NCBI GenBank assembly: GCA_041653995.1
Contig: JBAZEK010000002.1
Span: 248,001 to 312,000 of the forward strand
DNA length: 64,000 nt
Reading direction: 5' to 3'
Origin: Dehalococcoidia bacterium
GTDB lineage: Bacteria > Chloroflexota > Dehalococcoidia > GIF9 > UBA5629
The position numbers and the translations under genes were made by a program. Position 1 is the first letter of the stretch; every line of letters starts with the position of its first letter. This document shows positions 58,062 through 64,000 of this stretch, in pieces. Below the pieces are notes generated by a model, which was not told where the DNA came from, searched no databases, and saw nothing but the letters and a program-made list of their open reading frames with translations.

Positions 58062-59324
58062 TCATCCCCAGATAGCCTTGATGATATTCTGCCGGGTCAC
58101 CATCCACGACGGTATGAAGCCGGCCACCACGCTGACCAGCAGCATGCTCAGCATGGCCACCGCCATATCCTGCCTTACCAGCGCCAGGCTGACCAGCCCG
58201 ATGGGCATGGGGAGGGGATGCCGGATGAAGTAGGGCACCAGGCCGGCGTGGATCACGATCAGCCCGGCGATGATTCCCAGGAAGGCATAAAATATGGCCT
58301 GAAATATATAGGAAAGGATGATTATGCGCTCCTTCATGCCGATGGCCTTGAGTATGCCTATCTGGCGGCGGCGGTTAACGGTGGCGATGAAAATGACGAT
58401 AAATATAGTCACGCCCGCCACCAGCAGACCGATAAAGGTCACGATGGTTTTGACTATATCGAAGGTCTGCGTCAGCCCGCTGATGTACCCGATAAAATCC
58501 ATCCAGACATTGAGCTGCTCCTCTTCAATGCCCATCATCCTCAACCGGTCGATATAAACCCGTTCAGGCACCGAGCCGTCCGTCTTGATCAGCACCTCGG
58601 AGGCCCTGTTGTGCAGGCCCAGCACCGATTCCATCTCCTTCTCTGTCACGAAGACGTTAAGGTCCGCCAGCGGAAAATACGTATTATAGATTCCCTTGAT
58701 CCTGTAGTCGCGCTTAATCCCGTTGCCGTAGCTTATGGTCACCTCATCCCCGACCTGCGCGCCCTTGAGCGAGGAAATCTGGAAGCTGGCCCCGTAACCT
58801 CCCGATATCTCCCTGCCCATGATGATCTGGTTGCGGTCGCCTTCCTCCAGGTATCTCCCGGCGATCATGTAGTTCTGCAGGTTGGTTACCCTGACCTCCT
58901 CGTCCGGATTGATGGATTTAATATTCCAGGCTTTCTCGCGCACATCCAGGTTGTCATTCTCGGGATCGTACCTGATCAATCCTGACTGGGAGTAGCGCGA
59001 ACTGGTGCTGACCACGCCGGGCAAGGTGTCGATCTTGGTCTTCAATTGATGTACCTGGTTGATGTATTTATCATCAACGGCAGGCAGTATCACGATATTG
59101 GAAACATAGTTCTCCTGCGCCTGCTGGTAGGCCTTGCTGATGGCCCCGTTCATGATGGCTGAGGTGAAAATGATATTGATGAAGGCCAGGGTGGTGACCA
59201 GTATAGTCAGCACCAGGGTATATTTGTTGCCCCTTGTAATAGCTTTGAAAACCAGGAAAAAGGCGACTCTCAGGTCATTGCTTATTTCAGGCAGATTAAA
59301 CCTGTCTCCGAAAGGAATTTTCAA
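58062..59324 (-). CDS. ABC transporter permease (MacB/FtsX-like)
   Basis: This 420-aa protein has one N-terminal membrane helix (about 38-60), a large extracytoplasmic MacB_PCD-like domain (about 65-290) and three C-terminal helices with the FtsX motif QIGILKAIGMKERII. It is typical of type VII mechanotransmission permeases that export or remove lipoproteins, peptides or antibiotics. It forms a two-gene operon with the ATPase downstream. Confidence 0.88.
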   Translation of the reverse strand: MKIPFGDRFNLPEISNDLRVAFFLVFKAITRGNKYTLVLTILVTTLAFINIIFTSAIMNGAISKAYQQAQENYVSNIVILPAVDDKYINQVHQLKTKIDTLPGVVSTSSRYSQSGLIRYDPENDNLDVREKAWNIKSINPDEEVRVTNLQNYMIAGRYLEEGDRNQIIMGREISGGYGASFQISSLKGAQVGDEVTISYGNGIKRDYRIKGIYNTYFPLADLNVFVTEKEMESVLGLHNRASEVLIKTDGSVPERVYIDRLRMMGIEEEQLNVWMDFIGYISGLTQTFDIVKTIVTFIGLLVAGVTIFIVIFIATVNRRRQIGILKAIGMKERIIILSYIFQAIFYAFLGIIAGLIVIHAGLVPYFIRHPLPMPIGLVSLALVRQDMAVAMLSMLLVSVVAGFIPSWMVTRQNIIKAIWG

Positions 59325-59502
59325 TTCATTCAGCTCCGTTCCGGGTAATGATAGTGTGCCCTTTGTAACAAGTCAATTATGCCGGATAACTGCCGGCGCC
59401 TGTGAGGCGAAGGGCAGCGCTGGACATGGCTACGGCCATTTACTACAATGGGCCAGGCAGTTCATTCGCAATATTCGCCGGCGTAAGCACAGGAGAAATA
59501 TC

Positions 59503-60837
59503 ATGAACAGCTCACCTTCAGAGGAACAGCCCGTAATCTACACCCGCCCGGACGAGATCCTCAAGTACCTGATCCGCCATAACACGGTCAATCCGCCGGG
59601 TAACGAAGCTGCCTGCATCAACTATATCAAGGGTCTGCTGGACTGGGCGGGCGTTCAAAATACCATCGTGGCCAGCGATTCGTCCCGCCCCAACCTGATT
59701 GCCCGCATCCAGGGCAGGGGCTCCGCGCCGCCGCTGTTGATGTACGGCCATATAGACGTTGTCACCACCGCCAACCAGAAATGGAGGCTTAATCCCTTTG
59801 TAGGGGAGGAGCTGGACGGATATATATGGGGCCGAGGTGCGCTGGACATGAAAGGCGGCATCGCCATGATGCTGGCAGTCATGATGCGCGCTAAGGCCGA
59901 CGGCCTCGTACCGGCGGGCGATGTGCTGCTGGCTGTGCTCAGCGACGAGGAGAGCCGCAGCACCTATGGCGCCGAATACCTGGTCGCCAGCCAGGCGCAG
60001 CTTTTCCAGGGCGTTAAATACGCCATCGGCGAATTCGGCGGCTACACGTCACACATACTGAGGCACCGCTTCTACCCCATCATGGTATCGGAAAAGCAGG
60101 GCTGCGGCCTGATAGCCAACATCTACGGCAAGGGCGGTCACGGCGCGTGGCCCGAGCGGGGCGGCATTATGGCGCGGGTATCGCGTTTTCTGCACAGCCT
60201 GGAACACCGCCTCCCGGTGCATATAACAGCCGTTGCCAAGGAGCAGGTCCGCTGCACGGCCGAGGGGCTGCCCAGCCCGCTCAAGCAGACCTTCATGCAG
60301 ATGCTCATCCCGGCGCTGACCAATTCAGTCCTCGATACCTTCGGCCAGCAGGTGCGCATGTTCGATCCCATACTGCACAACACAGTCTCAGCCACCACCA
60401 TTCGCGGCGGGGAAAGTTTCAACCAGATACCCTGCCAGGTTTCACTGGGCCTCGACTGCCGCCTGCTGCCGGGCTTTACGCCGGACGATATAATCACAGA
60501 GCTCAAAGGCCTGGCCGGCAGCGATGTAGAATACGAGTTGTCCTATTTCGGCGGCGGCATGCCGCAGCCCGACATGGGGCTTTACGATACGCTGGCTGAT
60601 ATACTCAGGGAAGCCGACCCGGGCAGCACACCCACACCGATGCTCTTCCCTGCTGTGACGGATGCCCGCCTTTTCGCCAAACTGGGCATACAGACCTACG
60701 GGTTCACTCCCCTCAAGCTGCCGCCGGACATCAACTTCGAGCAGCTCTTTCACGCGGCGGACGAGCGCGTGCCTGTCAAGGCGCTGGCCTTCGGAAGCGA
60801 TGCCATTTATCAATTGCTTCAACATTACGGCGAATAA
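59503..60837 (+). CDS. M20-family metallopeptidase
   Basis: This 444-aa protein is of the ArgE/DapE/CPG2 type. The zinc ligands are MYGHIDVV (His), GRGALDMKGG (Asp) and SDEESRS (Glu pair), followed by a dimerisation lid. It hydrolyses acyl-amino acids or dipeptides. ATG 59503 follows AGGAGAAATATC; the frame runs far upstream without a good start. The upstream gene is divergent. Confidence 0.9.
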   Translation: MNSSPSEEQPVIYTRPDEILKYLIRHNTVNPPGNEAACINYIKGLLDWAGVQNTIVASDSSRPNLIARIQGRGSAPPLLMYGHIDVVTTANQKWRLNPFVGEELDGYIWGRGALDMKGGIAMMLAVMMRAKADGLVPAGDVLLAVLSDEESRSTYGAEYLVASQAQLFQGVKYAIGEFGGYTSHILRHRFYPIMVSEKQGCGLIANIYGKGGHGAWPERGGIMARVSRFLHSLEHRLPVHITAVAKEQVRCTAEGLPSPLKQTFMQMLIPALTNSVLDTFGQQVRMFDPILHNTVSATTIRGGESFNQIPCQVSLGLDCRLLPGFTPDDIITELKGLAGSDVEYELSYFGGGMPQPDMGLYDTLADILREADPGSTPTPMLFPAVTDARLFAKLGIQTYGFTPLKLPPDINFEQLFHAADERVPVKALAFGSDAIYQLLQHYGE

Positions 60838-60917
60838 GCGTATTTAACCTGCTCCCGGCCCCGCTGCGTCACCCTGTGTGACATTAATCATACCCGCCGG
60901 CCCGGACCGAATTTAAA

Positions 60918-61163
60918 ATGGCATCTATGAATATGCCCTTGAGATGCCCGGGTCCTTCCGGCGGCGGCACACCCGCGCTTCTAATCAGGCCGTGCCCGCA
61001 GTGCGGCGAGGAAGTCGAGATCTTCTCCACGGATGTCAGGGTTGAATGTCCTGCCTGCGGAGAAGTCGTCTTGAACAAATCCAATCTATGCGCGGAGTAC
61101 TGCAAATATGCAGAGCAGTGCCGGGGCAAGGGGCATTTACAGCGGGCTCAAATACAAGACTGA
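60918..61163 (+). CDS. Small zinc-ribbon protein preceding CooS
   Basis: This ~81-aa protein has CPQCGEEVEIF and CPACGEVV forming a Cys4 ribbon (32-57), then CAEYCKYAEQC, a second Cys cluster. Starts at 60918, 60927 and 60933 are all possible. It ends 20 bp before the CooS fusion gene, so it is probably co-transcribed and may serve in Ni/Fe handling or regulation (inference). Confidence 0.65.
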   Translation: MASMNMPLRCPGPSGGGTPALLIRPCPQCGEEVEIFSTDVRVECPACGEVVLNKSNLCAEYCKYAEQCRGKGHLQRAQIQD

Positions 61164-61183
61164 AGCGACTGCGGAGGCGCGAA

Positions 61184-63886
61184 ATGGAGAAAGCAGGGGC
61201 CAGGATCAAACGAAAGATAGTCAAAATCGACGAGGATAAATGCGACGGCTGCGGACTGTGCATCATGTCCTGCGCCGAGGGTGCGCTGCAGATTATAGAC
61301 GGCAAGGCCAGGCTGGTCTCGGACAAATACTGCGACAGCCTGGGCGCCTGCCTGGGCAAATGCCCGCAGGACGCTATTTCCATTATTGAAAGAGAGGGGG
61401 AACCCTTCGATGAGGAAGCTGTGAAAAAGCACCTTTCCGGGCTTGCAGCGGCAGTACCGGAACCTGCCTGCGGTTGTCCTTCCGCTGACGTGCTTCCATT
61501 TGAAAAGAAGGACACTTTGCCCTGCGGCTGCCCGTCCTCCAGCGTTGCGCAGTTCAAGCCGGCCGCAAGAGAGGGGTCCGGCGTCAAATCCGAAGATGAA
61601 CCCTCGCAGTTGTCCCACTGGCCGGTGCAGCTCACCCTCGTCCCAGCCAAAGCGCCTTTTTTACAGGGCGCCGATGTCCTGCTGGCAGCCGACTGCACGG
61701 CCTTCGCCTGCGGCGGATTCCACCGGAATTTCCTTAAAAACCATACCCTGCTGGTGGCCTGCCCCAAGCTGGATAACTACGAAGCACACCTTGCTAAACT
61801 CAGCGAGATATTGCGCCAGTCGGACATCGGAAGCCTGACCGTCCTGCGTATGGAAGTGCCCTGCTGCTCCGGTTTGACCCGTATGGCCATGCAGGCTATT
61901 CTATCGAGTAACAAGGATATCCCTTTCAAGGAATTCATTGTCAGCACACGGGGCGAATTAATAAACTCAGCGGAGGTTGCCATGGAAGAGGACCGAATCT
62001 CGTATCACAGCTCGGTGCGCACCGTCTACGACCGTATCAAAAAGGACGGAATGACCAATATCTGGGACCGTTACGAGGCGCAGGGCCTGGGCAGCAGTCC
62101 CGACCAGCGCTGTCCCTTCTGCCAGGAGGGCAGGCGCTGCGACCTCTGCTCCAACGGGCCCTGTCGGGCCGATGCCTCCAAGGATAAACGCGGAGTATGC
62201 GGCATCACGGCCGACGGCATGGCCATGCGCATGATGCTGCTGCGCAACGTGATGGGCGCATCGACCTACCACTACCATACGGAGCAGACGATCAAGACGA
62301 TGCAGGCCACGGCCAGAGGGCAAACACCATTCCGTATCACAGAGGGAGATAAGCTCAAGGTCTTCGCCAGACGCTTCGGCCTCAGCACCGCCGGCTCCCA
62401 TAAACGCATAGCCCTGCGCCTGTGTAAGTATGCGGACGAGGACTTCAACCGCAAACATGACCAGCCCAGCCGTATCGTTGAGGCGCTGGCGCCCGCCGAG
62501 CGCAAGGAGGCCTGGCGCAGGCTGGGCATCTTCCCCGGCGGCATCCACGGAGAGATGCTGTTCTCCACCAGCTCCTGCCTGACCAACGTGGACGGCTATT
62601 ACCAGAGCCTGGCGCTCAAAGCTATGAGGCTGGGGATCGCCATGGCCTACCAGAGCCAGATAATCAACGAATACTGTCAGGACATCCTCTTCGGCATACC
62701 AAGACCACACAAAATGCGCGTGGACCTGGGCGTACTGGATCCGGATTACGTCAACGCGCTGCCCAACGGACATGAGCCCTTCCTGGGCTTCGCCATGGTA
62801 CAGCTGGCGCGCACCAAAGAGTGGCAGGATAAGGCTAAAGCTGTCGGCGCCAGGGGGCTGCGCGTCATCGCCAATATAGAGACAGGCCAGGAGATGATAC
62901 AGCGCTGGGAGATGGACGATGCATTGTGGGGCTTTACCGGCAACTGGATCTCGCAGGAGGCCGTGCTGGCCTCAGGATGTGTGGACCTGTTTGCCTGCGA
63001 TATGAACTGCTCGATGCCGGTCGATCCGGCCTATGCTGAAAAATATAAGTTCAAGCTGCTGCCCGTAAGCGACCTGGTGTCCTTTGAGGGAGTTACTGAG
63101 CGCATCGACTACCTGCCCGAAAAGGCTGCTAAGCAGGCGGCCGAACTGCTGGATATGGCCATCGCCAATTATAAAGAGCGCAGGAAAACGGTGGAAGCCG
63201 TGGCCGGCCTGCCCGTGACCGAGGCGGTGGTCGGCTTCTCCACCGAAAGCATACTGGAAGCTCTGGGCGGCAAGCTGACGCCGCTGCTGGACGCCATTAA
63301 AAAAGGGACAATCCGGGGCGTGGCGGGGCTGGTATCATGCACCACCCTGCGCGACCACGGCAACGACGCGCACAGCGTGGCGGTGGCCAGAGAGCTCATC
63401 AAGCGCGATATACTGGTGCTTTCCATGGGCTGCGGCAATGCGGCCATGCAGGTTGCCGGATTGTGCTCCACCCAGGCCTCCGACCTGGCCGGCCCGGGTT
63501 TGAAGGGGCTCTGCCGGTCGCTGGGTATACCGCCCGTGCTGAGTTACGGCACCTGCACCGACACAGGACGGCTGGCCGACCTGCTGGCGGCCATATCCAA
63601 AGAGCTGGGCAATGTGCCCGTCACCGACCTGCCTGTGGCGGCTGTGGCCCCCGAATACATGGAGCAGAAGGCCACCATCGACGCCGTGTTTGCGCTGGCC
63701 TTCGGCCTGTATACCTACGTCAATCCGGTGCCCACCGTCACCGGCGGACCCAGCCTGGTTAAGCTACTGACGCAGGACCTGCCGGGCGTCACCGGCGGCC
63801 TGCTGGGAGTGGAAAAAGACGCAGTTAAGGCCGTGGACGGCATAGCCGCGGCCATCGAGGAGCGGCGGAAACGGCTGGGTATTTGA
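61184..63886 (+). CDS. cooS: Ferredoxin-CODH fusion: anaerobic carbon monoxide dehydrogenase catalytic subunit
   Basis: This 900-aa protein has an N-terminal ferredoxin part (CDGCGLCIMSC, then CDSLGACLGKCP, residues ~20-65), a Cys-rich linker (CGCP twice) and a ~120-residue unrecognised domain with MEVPCCSG. The Ni-Fe CODH follows from residue 267 (MEEDRISYHSSV). CODH interconverts CO and CO2. The CODH part keeps the C-cluster His (NGHEPFL) and Cys in DMNCSMP, VSCTT, MGCGN and YGTCTD, but the usual Cys of GICCTxNE is replaced by IETGQE. The D-cluster Cys pair is altered. An internal GGAGG lies before ATG 61982, exactly where a separate CooS would begin. ATG 61184 follows GGAGGCGC. Confidence 0.9.
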   Translation: MEKAGARIKRKIVKIDEDKCDGCGLCIMSCAEGALQIIDGKARLVSDKYCDSLGACLGKCPQDAISIIEREGEPFDEEAVKKHLSGLAAAVPEPACGCPSADVLPFEKKDTLPCGCPSSSVAQFKPAAREGSGVKSEDEPSQLSHWPVQLTLVPAKAPFLQGADVLLAADCTAFACGGFHRNFLKNHTLLVACPKLDNYEAHLAKLSEILRQSDIGSLTVLRMEVPCCSGLTRMAMQAILSSNKDIPFKEFIVSTRGELINSAEVAMEEDRISYHSSVRTVYDRIKKDGMTNIWDRYEAQGLGSSPDQRCPFCQEGRRCDLCSNGPCRADASKDKRGVCGITADGMAMRMMLLRNVMGASTYHYHTEQTIKTMQATARGQTPFRITEGDKLKVFARRFGLSTAGSHKRIALRLCKYADEDFNRKHDQPSRIVEALAPAERKEAWRRLGIFPGGIHGEMLFSTSSCLTNVDGYYQSLALKAMRLGIAMAYQSQIINEYCQDILFGIPRPHKMRVDLGVLDPDYVNALPNGHEPFLGFAMVQLARTKEWQDKAKAVGARGLRVIANIETGQEMIQRWEMDDALWGFTGNWISQEAVLASGCVDLFACDMNCSMPVDPAYAEKYKFKLLPVSDLVSFEGVTERIDYLPEKAAKQAAELLDMAIANYKERRKTVEAVAGLPVTEAVVGFSTESILEALGGKLTPLLDAIKKGTIRGVAGLVSCTTLRDHGNDAHSVAVARELIKRDILVLSMGCGNAAMQVAGLCSTQASDLAGPGLKGLCRSLGIPPVLSYGTCTDTGRLADLLAAISKELGNVPVTDLPVAAVAPEYMEQKATIDAVFALAFGLYTYVNPVPTVTGGPSLVKLLTQDLPGVTGGLLGVEKDAVKAVDGIAAAIEERRKRLGI

Positions 63887-63909
63887 CACACGGTGTAAAA
63901 TAGACAGTC

Positions 63910-64000
63910 GTGAGAGACCATGATCAGGTGGTACTGAACCTGTCGGGCTGGGATAATTACAGCGAGACGCTGATAGAATCGGCAGGCACCAGGATCGCTC
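63910..64000 (+). CDS. Start of an unidentified gene (partial)
   Basis: An open frame from GTG 63910 runs to the window edge and encodes VRDHDQVVLNLSGWDNYSET. It lies 23 bp after the CooS stop on the same strand. No clear ribosome binding site is seen and only 30 codons are visible. It may belong to the CooS operon. Confidence 0.4.
   Translation, partial: MRDHDQVVLNLSGWDNYSETLIESAGTRIA

Noticed and set aside
57402..58985. Plus-strand open frame of 527 codons across the ABC genes
   Set aside because: It is antisense to the clear ABC ATPase and permease, which have intact motifs. The frame is low-complexity, His/Asp-rich in its second half and has no recognisable motif.
1..64000. CRISPR arrays, rRNA genes, complete insertion sequences, prophage structural genes
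   Set aside because: No regularly spaced repeats, rRNA-like sequence, transposase signature or phage structural proteins were seen. The only recombinase trace is the remnant at 13171-13365.

Overview
The window reads as a chromosomal segment of an uncultured anaerobic bacterium, most likely Chloroflexota, class Dehalococcoidia. This is inferred from gene content, not from a search. Supporting genes are a Ni-Fe carbon monoxide dehydrogenase, a 4-hydroxybutyryl-CoA dehydratase with all its Fe-S ligands, a two-subunit pyruvate carboxylase, an ADP-forming acyl-CoA synthetase-type protein, a URO-D/corrinoid methyltransferase-type protein, QueH, two-CW proteins, and GC-rich genes with strong AGGAGG ribosome binding sites and frequent GTG/TTG starts. 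No oxygen-respiration genes are seen.

Layout. 1-1342: end of lysS overlapping serS. 1493-7348: three tandem paralogues with the unusual order zinc ribbon(s) - membrane helix - two FN3-like domains - TlpA thioredoxin domain. 7504-7734: a SHOCT-type membrane peptide. 7782-13465: a small integrated element in tRNA-Ser(UGA). It is bounded by an exact 45-bp repeat of the tRNA 5' half. It carries a large GHKL ATPase, a coupled winged-helix / membrane PRTase-like / OPRT-like operon, pyrF behind a 24-bp perfect palindrome, and the C-terminal remnant of a tyrosine recombinase. 13537-16542: DUF308 protein, a 39-aa membrane peptide with a near-consensus promoter, acyl-CoA synthetase-type protein, Yip1 protein. 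16590-22999: AddB-like and AddA-like helicase-nucleases overlapping by 4 bp. 23085-28875: a second Yip1 protein, monooxygenase-like, metallo-hydrolase, tyrosine phosphatase, URO-D and stand-alone LytS-type sensor genes. 29006-32219: pyruvate carboxylase B and A. 32313-36362: envelope proteins, an exonuclease and two tandem two-CW proteins. 36576-39702: MFS carrier and two crotonases. 39725-46588: QueH, lipoproteins, GH18 protein, dCMP deaminase with an overlapping kinase, MFS exporter, nitroreductase. 46657-52087: two membrane-anchored penicillin-acylase-type Ntn hydrolases. 52182-57313: FMN reductase, class III aminotransferase with a kinase-like partner, 4-hydroxybutyryl-CoA dehydratase followed by a small Cys-rich gene that lacks an ATG/GTG/TTG start, and thioredoxin. 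57374-60837: LolD/MacB-type ABC pair and an M20 peptidase. 60918-64000: zinc-ribbon protein, a ferredoxin-CooS fusion, and the start of a further gene.

The metabolic genes fit an anaerobe using CO/CO2, acyl-CoA and C4 hydroxyacid chemistry: CooS for CO oxidation or CO2 reduction, pyruvate carboxylase for oxaloacetate, and AbfD plus crotonases for hydroxyacyl/enoyl-CoA steps. The best candidates for undescribed biology are the tRNA-Ser element with its PRTase-like operon, the three zinc-ribbon/FN3/TlpA chimaeras, the ferredoxin-CooS fusion with altered cluster ligands, and the missed small gene at 56580-56885. All functional assignments come from reading motifs by eye; no alignment or database search was run.
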